64,000 bases of DNA from Paenibacillus sp. PvR098 (GTDB lineage: Bacteria > Bacillota > Bacilli > Paenibacillales > NBRC-103111), in assembly GCF_017833255.1 (NCBI RefSeq), contig NZ_JAFIBU010000001.1, positions 2,566,001 to 2,630,000 on the forward strand, in the 5' to 3' direction. The notes beneath the pieces were generated by a model. The model searched no databases, was not told the origin of the DNA, and saw nothing but the letters and a program-made list of their open reading frames with translations. A program made the position numbers and the translations under genes. Below, in pieces: positions 56,440-64,000 of the stretch. Each line of letters opens with the position of its first letter. Within the stretch, counting starts at the first letter, position 1.

Positions 56440-56921
56440 TCCAGCACGCTCTTTTCCATTACCGTCTCTGCGATACGCTCCCGCCTTTGCGTCACTTTCC
56501 GCCGCAGCTCCGGATCAAACGCTCCCAGGATCTGTGCTGCGAGAAGTCCGGCATTCGTTGCTCCTGCATGGCCGATCGCCACCGTCGCCACGGGAACGCC
56601 ACCCGGCATCTGCACGATCGACAGCAGTGAATCCAGGCCGTTCAGCGTGGAGGTTTTGACTGGAACGCCGATGACCGGAAGCACCGTTTTCGCCGCCACC
56701 ATACCCGGCAGATGCGCAGCTCCTCCCGCCCCGGCGATAATGACCTTCAGCCCCCGCTCTTCCGCTGACGCCGCATATTCAAACATCAGGTCAGGCGTAC
56801 GATGTGCTGAAACGACCTTTTTCTCATAAGGTACACCCAGTTCCTCCAGCATATCGCATGCATGCTTCATCGTTTCCCAGTCGGACTGGCTGCCCATAAT
56901 GACTCCTACAAGAACTGACAT
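56436..56921 (-). CDS. purE: N5-CAIR mutase (class I PurE)
   Basis: 161 residues. [16 protein letters not shown] (~6), VVSAHRTPD (~37), [16 protein letters not shown] (~65), and [15 protein letters not shown] (~110). Class I enzymes act with PurK, which is encoded next. First gene of the operon behind the guanine riboswitch. Confidence 0.96.
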   Translation of the reverse strand: MSVLVGVIMGSQSDWETMKHACDMLEELGVPYEKKVVSAHRTPDLMFEYAASAEERGLKVIIAGAGGAAHLPGMVAAKTVLPVIGVPVKTSTLNGLDSLLSIVQMPGGVPVATVAIGHAGATNAGLLAAQILGAFDPELRRKVTQRRERIAETVMEKSVLE

Positions 56922-56957
56922 CCGTAAACCTCCATGTCGTTATCATCAATGTTATAT

Positions 56958-57068
56958 AAGAAAACCTTTAACGAGGCCATTCATGGATGAGCGACCGCGA
57001 TTCAAAGGTAGGTTTTCTTGTGATAAAGAAATTGTTCAGCTCTGCTGAAAATATATACTTTCTTTATC
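56958..57068 (-). promoter_or_regulatory. Leader hairpins between riboswitch and purE
   Basis: Two long inverted repeats: GATAAAGAAA/TTTCTTTATC (57022-57031, 57059-57068) with an inner TTCAGC/GCTGAA, and AAGAAAACCT/AGGTTTTCTT (56958-56967, 57010-57019). They probably form the expression platform of the riboswitch. Neither has a classic U-tract; T-rich GTTTTGTTTTTT lies just upstream (57070-57083). Confidence 0.5.
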
Positions 57069-57199
57069 GTAAAAAACAAAACGCCCTTTAGATAGATACT
57101 GAACCACTTACGCACAGTCTATCGGCAGGACGACAAGAACACCCACAAGCGCAAGCTAAGGCCATGCACCAATGTGCTGACCTTCTAAAAACTAACGCT

Positions 57200-57270
57200 C
57201 ACTCGTAGTCCAAAAATTTAAGGTTTTCGGGTAGAAACTTTCGGGCCTTATTCCCGACGATATACGAGAT
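57200..57270 (-). ncRNA. Purine (guanine-class) riboswitch aptamer
   Basis: On the minus strand: P1 CTCGTA/TACGAG; P2 TCGGG/CCCGA around AATAAGG; then the conserved GTTTCTACC and TTAAAT core. The J3/1 base that sets specificity is C (GGACTACGAG; guanine aptamers have ACTA, adenine ones ATTA), so guanine or hypoxanthine should be the ligand. Expected effect is shut-down of pur expression when guanine is plentiful. Confidence 0.92.
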
Positions 57271-57316
57271 TATTCGACTTTTTCACTATCTATTTTCCAT
57301 TCTTCTTACGTTTTCA

Positions 57317-57345
57317 GTTTAACAGGCTTTAACACCCCATGTCAA
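57317..57345 (-). promoter_or_regulatory. Probable pur operon promoter
   Basis: Minus strand TTGACA (57345-57340), 17-nt spacer, TTAAAC (57322-57317). The -35 is perfect and the -10 is weak. It lies between the PurR boxes and the riboswitch, the same order as in Bacillus subtilis. Confidence 0.65.
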
Positions 57346-57355
57346 CTATGAAAGA

Positions 57356-57390
57356 CGAACATTCTTTAAAAAGACACAAATAATAGTTCG
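57356..57390. promoter_or_regulatory. PurR box pair
   Basis: CGAACATT ... ATAGTTCG: inverted CGAAC and GTTCG arms separated by 25 bp, the spacing of B. subtilis PurBoxes. It lies just upstream of the putative -35. Confidence 0.75.
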
Positions 57391-57416
57391 CATTTCAAAC
57401 CCTATTCACTGGAATA

Positions 57417-58118
57417 TTACCTGATATTTACATATTTTATTTTTATATTCTTTAGTTCATCGAGCCCTTCTTCCACTTCTATCTTCGTTAGGTTACCAGC
57501 ATTAAGCTGCTCTACTTCGACAGACAGCCAGCGCTCATACATACGAATCCCTTCATCTAAGACTGCCGCCAGTTCCTCCGTGCGCTGCTCTTCCTCTTGT
57601 AATTCCTCCAATAAATGAAATAATACATCCTCGCTTTTTCCGTATTGTCCATGGTCGTCATAATAAAAAACCAGCTTATGCAGCGTGTCCATCGACATGG
57701 GGGCGCGGCCTATAACTTGAAGTGACGTATCAATTCGTGCTTGAAACAGTTCCGCCAGCTCCCCTCGGGAATCCATTTCTCTAGCGAAGAGCAGAATCTC
57801 AAGCACCTTCAAGCCAGCTTTCCGCGCCTCAGCCGTATGACCGCTCTCTTCGTGTGCAGCGGCCTGGGCATTCAGCATATCCCCTAGGGCCAGCACTTTT
57901 CCTTGATCGATATCTCCATCCTTTGAAAGCAAAGCGAGTAAATCTTTAGTAGATAATGCGTGTACCAGCTTTGAGTTTAGTCCTAACAATTGACGCATCG
58001 CCTGATTTAACAATTCGAGCGCTTCCTGCAATCGATGATTATTCCTCGCAAACATCACCTTATGCAGCACTTCCGTCGTCTGCTCAATCAATCGCATGAG
58101 ATAGTCGCGTCTATACAT
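57417..58118 (-). CDS. DUF6483 family protein
   Basis: 233 residues, all helical. The N-terminus MRLIEQTTEVLHKVMF and repeated helix pairs (RLQEALELLNQAMRQLLGL, LLALLSKDGDIDQGK) resemble TPR-like DUF6483 proteins of Paenibacillus. No function is known. It stops just before the PurR boxes. Confidence 0.65.
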   Translation of the reverse strand: MYRRDYLMRLIEQTTEVLHKVMFARNNHRLQEALELLNQAMRQLLGLNSKLVHALSTKDLLALLSKDGDIDQGKVLALGDMLNAQAAAHEESGHTAEARKAGLKVLEILLFAREMDSRGELAELFQARIDTSLQVIGRAPMSMDTLHKLVFYYDDHGQYGKSEDVLFHLLEELQEEEQRTEELAAVLDEGIRMYERWLSVEVEQLNAGNLTKIEVEEGLDELKNIKIKYVNIR

Positions 58119-58234
58119 GGGATCCTCCCCCCTCCATGGTGTCCATATCGTTCATTTTATTGTACAGGATTATCCCACCTGAGGAAAATTTCCGGACTAC
58201 GGGCTAGAAGCATTTCCATTATCGGGTAATCATT

Positions 58235-58266
58235 GGATGATTTTATGCATTGAACCTGAAATCATC
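58235..58266. repeat. Inverted repeat upstream of the c-di-AMP riboswitch
   Basis: GGATGATTT pairs nearly perfectly with AAATCATCC. Role unknown; it could be an operator between the divergent genes. Confidence 0.4.
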
Positions 58267-58283
58267 CTATGTTAAATTTTTAA

Positions 58284-58413
58284 AAGCCGAATCGTATAGC
58301 CTATTTTGTGTACGTACGGGGGACTGAGCAATTGGGGTGAATGCTTGCAGGCATGACTGCTGCGCGCTAGGGAACAACCTCTTCCCGAACCCGACAACTA
58401 ACCTCGGAGGCAT
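58284..58413 (+). ncRNA. c-di-AMP riboswitch (ydaO/yuaA leader)
   Basis: Conserved blocks in order: GCCGAATC, GGGGACTGA, TTGGGGTGAATGC, GCAGGCATGACTGC, CCGAACCCGACAACTAACC, and CGGAGGC. These are the hallmarks of the ydaO-yuaA class, which binds cyclic di-AMP and usually turns off cell-wall and osmotic genes. It ends ~20 nt before the start of the 3D-domain protein. Confidence 0.9.
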
Positions 58414-58432
58414 GAACAGGAGGAATACAATA

Positions 58433-59272
58433 ATGAAGTTCCGATTTAGAAACATGCTTCTCGCGTGCGTCTTTGCCGTACCAGCCGTGATTCAGGTATC
58501 CTCGCCCGCGCATGCAGAAAAACCTGTGCGTGTGGCCCACGATGTCAAGGTACAGGTGAATGAAAAGCTGGTGGCATTCCCGGATGCACAGCCTTTCGTG
58601 GATGAGAATCATAAGCTCCAAGTCCCTGCAAGAGCGGTTACGGACAAGCTCGGGTACAAGCTCCACTGGAAACAAGACGGTTCCCAATTCACCATTACAA
58701 TGAAGAACGCTGACAAAACCGTTTCGTTCACTACAGGTGATCCTATCATTACCGTCAATGGAAAACCGACCCGAATTAAAGACACTGCCAAGTTTGTAGA
58801 TGGGCGTGTCTACGTCCCCTTTCGACTGATTTCCGATTCCTTCGGCATCAAAACACAGTGGGACAAAGTTAACCGGATTGCGATACTGAGCGCAGATGGA
58901 CAATACCATGCGCCCGCTTGGTATAGATCAGTGAACTCTGTGATGAATTACTCCAAAATGATTGAAGCCAAAGCGACGGCATACACCGCATCTGCAGATG
59001 AGAACGGCGGTTATGCAGGGCTGGACTATATGGGCAACGCGCTTCGGCTGGGTACTATTGCTGTGGACCCGTCCGTCATTCCGCTCGGATCTAAGGTGTA
59101 TGTGGAGGGTTACACGTATGACGGTCTTCCTGCCGGCGGGATGTACGCTATGGCAACCGATACGGGTGGTGCCGTAAAAGGTAACCGCATTGATATTTTC
59201 CTGCCCGAGAGCAAGAGCGAAGCAAGAACGTTCGGTATTCAGCAAGTGAAAGTATATGTTGTAGGTTCCTGA
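58433..59272 (+). CDS. Secreted stalk-domain / 3D-domain protein
   Basis: 279 residues. Signal peptide (LLACVFAVPAVIQVSSPAHA, cut ~27), a copper-amine-oxidase-N/stalk domain (~40-160: VQVNEKLVAFPDAQPFVDEN in part, DGRVYVPFRLISD), and a C-terminal 3D domain (~180-279: ATAYTASADENGG, GTIAVDPSVIPLGSKVYVEGY in parts, MATDTGGAVKGNRIDIF). The 3D domain, named for its three Asp, is found in wall-active transglycosylases. AGGAGG precedes the ATG. Cell-wall role under c-di-AMP control is likely. Confidence 0.9.
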   Translation: MKFRFRNMLLACVFAVPAVIQVSSPAHAEKPVRVAHDVKVQVNEKLVAFPDAQPFVDENHKLQVPARAVTDKLGYKLHWKQDGSQFTITMKNADKTVSFTTGDPIITVNGKPTRIKDTAKFVDGRVYVPFRLISDSFGIKTQWDKVNRIAILSADGQYHAPAWYRSVNSVMNYSKMIEAKATAYTASADENGGYAGLDYMGNALRLGTIAVDPSVIPLGSKVYVEGYTYDGLPAGGMYAMATDTGGAVKGNRIDIFLPESKSEARTFGIQQVKVYVVGS

Positions 59273-59300
59273 TATTATTTGTTTCTCATCCATTATCAAA

Positions 59301-59334
59301 AGCAGTCGTCTCAGCTGAGGCGACTGCTTTTTTT
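59301..59334 (+). terminator. Terminator of the 3D-domain protein gene
   Basis: AGCAGTCG(TCTCAG) pairs with (CTGAGG)CGACTGCT and is followed by TTTTTTT. Confidence 0.9.
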
Positions 59335-59415
59335 TGGCTGCCGAACTCGCCGTATACTTTGGGTCGGAAGGCCAAACCCTAAGTTTGGTCAGGTCAGAAC
59401 GGAGGTGGAAATTTC

Positions 59416-60108
59416 ATGCGTCGTCGAATTCGTATGCTTATGCTTTGCTTGGTGTTCACTTTTCTTACCGGTGCCGCTGCTCCCCAGAACAGTGAAGTCG
59501 TATGGAACGTAGAAACGGACCAGAAGCTGATCGCCCTAACCTTTGATGACGGACCCAACCCCGTGTTTACGCCGCAAATTTTGGATTTATTAAACCAGTA
59601 CGGAGCTAAAGCGACTTTTTTCGTGATCGGCAAACGCGTGCAGATGTATCCGGTTATCGCCATTCGTGAAGTGAACGAGGGACACGAAATCGCCAACCAC
59701 ACCTTTGACCATCATTATTTGAAAAATTACCCTCCGGAACGTCTCGTAGAAGAGATTCGCCAAACGCAGGAGGTAATCTTTGATATAACCGAACAAATGC
59801 CGCATGTTTTTCGCCCTCCCGGAGGCTTTTATAACGATGCGCTGCTGCACTCCGTGAAGGAGGATAAGCTGACGGTGGTCATGTGGTCTTGGTATCAGGA
59901 TACTAAGGATTGGAAAAAACCGGGCGTAGACAACATCGTCCGTCAAGTTCTTAACAATCTTCACAACGGTGATATCATTCTGTTCCACGATCTTCAAGGG
60001 GACTGTACTCAGACCGTGGAGGCGCTCAAACGAATTTTACCGGAGCTTACACAAAGAGGGTACCGATTCGTCACGGTGTCTGACTTGATTGCCAAAACCC
60101 GAAAATGA
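59416..60108 (+). CDS. Polysaccharide deacetylase (NodB family)
   Basis: 230 residues. Signal peptide (MLMLCLVFTFLTGAAA). NodB motifs: TFDDGPNPVF (~43), HEIANHTFDHHYL (~97), RPPGGFYND (~133), WYQDTKDWKKPG (~156), and ILFHDLQ (~188). It removes N-acetyl groups from an extracellular polymer, perhaps peptidoglycan or chitin. Metal ligands Asp-His-His are in place. Confidence 0.93.
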   Translation: MRRRIRMLMLCLVFTFLTGAAAPQNSEVVWNVETDQKLIALTFDDGPNPVFTPQILDLLNQYGAKATFFVIGKRVQMYPVIAIREVNEGHEIANHTFDHHYLKNYPPERLVEEIRQTQEVIFDITEQMPHVFRPPGGFYNDALLHSVKEDKLTVVMWSWYQDTKDWKKPGVDNIVRQVLNNLHNGDIILFHDLQGDCTQTVEALKRILPELTQRGYRFVTVSDLIAKTRK

Positions 60109-60202
60109 CAGTTCCGGCCATATTGCGTTTAAGCTTTGGTTTTTGATGCATACAAATGGTATAATCAATGGGCAATCACTATGCTATGTTATGAGGGATA
60201 TC

Positions 60203-60673
60203 ATGCTTTCATTTGAAGAAAAACGCGCCGTTGTGGAATCTTTTCCGGAGTTGGAACGAAAAGATGTGTCCTTGGGCCGAGTCAACTATCATTATGAGAA
60301 AAGCGCTTTTGACAAAAAAATTGTCGTGTACCATCTGCATCCGAACGGTAATGGATTTGTATACGCCGGACATCTGCACGGTTACGAAAAGGATGAGAAG
60401 GGTCTGGTCAATATTCGTGACTTCTCAAAGGATCAGCTTCAAGCGATTATTGAGGCTTCTATTCGGTCTCTTTCCCCGAGAACAACGGAAGAACAAGCCG
60501 TAATCGGAGATGCAAAGGAAGAGCGATGGACCGGTCCGGACAACCAGACACTTGTACTGCTGAAAGAAGATGAAATGTGGTACGTTTATACAGGCCTAAA
60601 TCTGGAAGCCGCTTTTGAAACCTATGATGAGGCAGTCGAATACCTTCGCGAGGAAGGCTTTTCTCGCTTATAA
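60203..60673 (+). CDS. Conserved-looking cytoplasmic protein, function unknown
   Basis: 156 residues. Start ATG 60203 behind GAGGGAT. FEEKRAVVESFPELERKDVSLGRVNYHYE at the N-terminus and GPDNQTLVLLKEDEMWYVYTGLNLEAAFETYDEAVEYL (parts) near the C-terminus look like a compact alpha/beta fold. No family recognised. Its terminator follows at 60711. Confidence 0.65.
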   Translation: MLSFEEKRAVVESFPELERKDVSLGRVNYHYEKSAFDKKIVVYHLHPNGNGFVYAGHLHGYEKDEKGLVNIRDFSKDQLQAIIEASIRSLSPRTTEEQAVIGDAKEERWTGPDNQTLVLLKEDEMWYVYTGLNLEAAFETYDEAVEYLREEGFSRL

Positions 60674-60710
60674 CCTGCTCACAGGGACATGCTTAATGGG
60701 TTAATTAGAG

Positions 60711-60743
60711 GGCACCCCATCCTTTATGGACGGGGTGCCTTTT
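60711..60743 (+). terminator. Terminator of the 156-residue protein gene
   Basis: GGCACCCCATCC pairs with GGACGGGGTGCC and is followed by TTTT. Confidence 0.9.
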
Positions 60744-60793
60744 CCGTGCATATGTCGTTTGATTCGCTTTTCGGTAGTATAATATTCTTGTCT

Positions 60794-61585
60794 ATGAAGC
60801 TGGGAAAGGAGCTGCGCTGCACCGTTTTACGAGAGAAAGATCCCTATTTGAGGAGCATGGAGTTTCTAAGAGACCAGATTCCTTCTTTTAATATATACCC
60901 GTTCGATCTACCCGCTCTGCGAAAGCTTTCATCTTTGCCTTTGCATCTCAAAGTAACCTATATCGTTGGCGAGAATGGAATGGGGAAGTCCACACTGCTT
61001 GAGGCAATAGCTACCGCTTGGGGATTTAATCCGGAGGGTGGGAGCCTCAACTTCACCTTTTCCACCTATACGTCCCACTCCGAGCTGTACCGGTATATTC
61101 GTTTGGTTCGTGGCATCCGTAGACTGCGGGACGGCTTCTTTTTCCGTGCCGAAACCTATTATAATCTGGCAACGAACATTGAAGAAATGGATCGCGAGTC
61201 ATCCTCCGGCAGTTCCATCATCCGTTCATACGGCGGCAAGTCATTACACGAGCAGTCTCACGGAGAATCATTCTTCACTGCTTTCCTTCACCGTTTTGGT
61301 GGGAATGGCCTTTATATTTTAGACGAGCCCGAGGCAGCCTTATCTCCTTTCAAGCCGTTGTCCACGCTGGCCCGCAATCACGCGTTGGTAAACAAAAATT
61401 CACAGTTTATTATTTCAACTCATTCTCCCATTTTAATGGCGTATCCTGATGCTCTGCTCTACAATCTGACGGACAACGGCATAGAACAGGTATCTTTGGA
61501 GGAAACAGAACACTATATCATTATGAAGCAGTTTCTTCTGGGACGTGAACGTATGCTGAAGGAATTGTTCGCAGATACGGATTAA
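60794..61585 (+). CDS. AAA-family ATPase (ABC/SMC-like)
   Basis: About 263 residues. Walker A VGENGMGKSTLLEAIA (~59), signature-like SHGESFF (~152), Walker B LYILDEPEAALSP (~168), and switch His STHSPILM (~204). It resembles stand-alone AAA_21/AAA_23 ATPases; the substrate is unknown. A TATAAT box at 60777-60782 lies just before the chosen ATG, so the true start could be a little later; the open frame to 60689 crosses the previous terminator and is rejected. Confidence 0.8.
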   Translation: MKLGKELRCTVLREKDPYLRSMEFLRDQIPSFNIYPFDLPALRKLSSLPLHLKVTYIVGENGMGKSTLLEAIATAWGFNPEGGSLNFTFSTYTSHSELYRYIRLVRGIRRLRDGFFFRAETYYNLATNIEEMDRESSSGSSIIRSYGGKSLHEQSHGESFFTAFLHRFGGNGLYILDEPEAALSPFKPLSTLARNHALVNKNSQFIISTHSPILMAYPDALLYNLTDNGIEQVSLEETEHYIIMKQFLLGRERMLKELFADTD

Positions 61586-61598
61586 TTATAAAAAAGTA

Positions 61599-61636
61599 AG
61601 AGCAGGCACCCGTCGTTCGGACGGTTACCTGCTCTT
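61599..61636 (+). terminator. Terminator of the ATPase gene
   Basis: AGAGCAGG pairs with CCTGCTCT. The T-run is poor on the plus side and A-rich on the other, so it may serve the minus strand too. Confidence 0.7.
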
Positions 61637-61671
61637 CTGTATTTTCACTTCTGGCTTGTTGATTGCAGTGA

Positions 61672-61869
61672 TCAGATCGGCTTTCCGTTCCTCTTTATAT
61701 CAAACCGCCTGCTTCGGTTATCAATAGCTCCTGGCCGGTTGCCTACAGGTGGATCGATTTGCACGACCTCATTCGTCGTACGCGTATGATGCAGGTCAGT
61801 TGCTCCTGCCGCATGGGTTCCTAATTCGGCCAATTCTTCATTTTCATTGTTATCTTGAATTTTGTTCAT
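61672..61869 (-). CDS. Small hydrophilic protein, function unknown
   Basis: 65 residues, acidic N-terminus (DNNENEELAEL) and basic C-terminus (NRSRRFDIKRNGKPI); probably disordered. GAGGAGGA 8 nt before the ATG supports translation. No family recognised. Confidence 0.6.
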   Translation of the reverse strand: MNKIQDNNENEELAELGTHAAGATDLHHTRTTNEVVQIDPPVGNRPGAIDNRSRRFDIKRNGKPI

Positions 61870-61903
61870 AAGAATTAATCCTCCTCATAGTGATCGAATA
61901 AAC

Positions 61904-62188
61904 TTACGATTTCAGCACCACTCTAATGCAATTATCATTCTTTTCGTAGAAAAGCTCATACATCCGCTCGGTTTCCATTAATGGAGCCTGATGAGTGATG
62001 ATGTCGTTTCATGTCCGATAATGAACTCATTCGGCATATTCGGCACCATGCCGTGAATAAGATGGAGATCAGATCCGCAGATGGCCGTGCTGGTTATCCT
62101 GAAGATAATATCATCTTTTTTCTCCATTCGGGATCCTGTACTTCCTTCACCTTAACATCTTTAATCCCATGATAGGTAACAGCTTCAT
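61904..62188 (-). pseudogene. Zinc alcohol dehydrogenase remnant
   Basis: The start codon (62186-62188) is followed by a frameshifted AVTYHGIKDVKVKEVQDP. A second frame gives DDIIFRITSTAICGSDLHLI and then MVPNMPNEFIIGHE, the N-terminal zinc-site region of glutathione-dependent formaldehyde/alcohol dehydrogenases. Then the sequence jumps to DIITHQAPL and a C-terminal end (ELFYEKNDNCIRVVLKS). About 270 central codons are missing, plus at least two frameshifts. Confidence 0.8.
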
Positions 62189-62398
62189 GATTCGACTTTC
62201 TCCTTAAGGTTCCGGGTAGCAAACCTGCGATTAGTATACCGCCGGGTTGCCATGGTTCATTCAAGAGCTTCCTACCAGTAAACGGAATATCAGAAGGCAA
62301 AAATCGTACGGTTTGTAATAATTGCCTTCACCACACACACATTTAATCCTGAAACGAATTACCCTTACAATATTCCTACTTCATACTTTCTGCAGCAC
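62189..62398. other. Intergenic region before the rRNA operon end
   Basis: An open minus frame (ELLNEPWQPGGILIAGLLPG) passes through but has no ribosome site or known match. Otherwise nothing seen. Confidence 0.3.
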
Positions 62399-62442
62399 AA
62401 AAAAGCCCTTAAGTCATGATTCATGACTTAAGGGCTTTTTTG
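62399..62442 (-). terminator. rRNA operon terminator
   Basis: AAAAAAGCCCTTAAGTCATG pairs with CATGACTTAAGGGCTTTTTT, a 20-bp perfect stem just past the 5S gene. Confidence 0.92.
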
Positions 62443-62450
62443 TCACATTT

Positions 62451-62567
62451 GCTTGGCGACGTTCTACTCTCCCAGGACCCTGCGGTCCAAGTACCATTGA
62501 CGCTGGAAGGCTTAACGGCCGTGTTCGGTATGGGTACGCGTGGTTCCCTTCCGCCATCATCACCAAA
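62451..62567 (-). rRNA. rrf: 5S ribosomal RNA
   Basis: A 117-nt stretch. The minus strand starts TTTGGTGATGATGGCGGAAG and ends GTCGCCAAGC, with the usual GGTACCCATACCGAACACG-like centre. Ends estimated by eye. Confidence 0.93.
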
Positions 62568-62632
62568 CATATTCAGGTTTGCACCCTGAAAACTGGATCG
62601 AAACAAAGCATGCTGAAGTTCATGTATTTGGA

Positions 62633-64000
<1,368 letters not shown>

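Overview
The window looks like a chromosome segment of a Paenibacillus-type Firmicute (Paenibacillaceae). The pointers are moderate G+C, strong AGGAGG ribosome-binding sites, a pur operon in the Gram-positive order with purS and a guanine riboswitch, an rsbV-rsbW-sigB operon, Fur boxes of the Bacillus 7-1-7 form, a c-di-AMP riboswitch ahead of a stalk/3D-domain protein, and a DUF6483 protein. The assignment rests on gene content and protein resemblance, not on a database search.

Layout. 0-6.4 kb: the end of a glycine-rich protein, a GapB-type glyceraldehyde-3-phosphate dehydrogenase with an overlapping SR1P-like peptide gene, a ThuA protein divergent from an AraC regulator, a membrane protein and a GAF protein. 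6.5-27.7 kb: a general-stress region built around sigB. It holds rsbV-rsbW-sigB, a second rsbV/rsbW pair, general-stress proteins (GlsB/YeaQ-like, YtxH, DUF948, Dps, two YflT-like), glgC, and an operon encoding a response-regulator phosphatase, a giant hybrid histidine kinase, a CheR-type methyltransferase and a second regulator-kinase. Nine sites fit GTTTCA-N14-GG(G/T)TAA exactly or with one mismatch, always with a 14-nt spacer, and sit just upstream of these genes. This looks like a clustered sigma-B regulon wired as in the Bacillus cereus RsbKYM system. A four-gene nucleoside ABC transporter (11.3-16.0 kb) interrupts the region.

27.7-43.2 kb: accessory metabolism. It includes galactonate dehydratase with its GntR regulator, an ECF sigma factor with a large membrane anti-sigma-like partner, a DUF3048 lipoprotein, a DOPA-dioxygenase-like protein, thioredoxin, an Rrf2 regulator, a Fur-controlled siderophore ABC transporter divergent from its binding protein, and a haloperoxidase/PAP2-like lipoprotein. 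A decayed IS3-family element has landed inside the terminator hairpin between that lipoprotein gene and the pur operon.

43.2-57.4 kb: the purine operon, read on the minus strand: purE-K-B-C-S-Q-L-F-M-N, a stand-alone AICAR transformylase, a PurO-type IMP cyclohydrolase, then purD. The usual fused PurH is therefore replaced by two separate proteins. The leader carries a PurR-box pair, a promoter and a guanine-class purine riboswitch.

57.4-64 kb: a DUF6483 protein, the c-di-AMP riboswitch with its 3D-domain protein, a polysaccharide deacetylase, an AAA ATPase, small proteins, an alcohol dehydrogenase pseudogene, and the 3' end of an rRNA operon (5S and partial 23S, minus strand). No tRNA, CRISPR array or prophage was seen.
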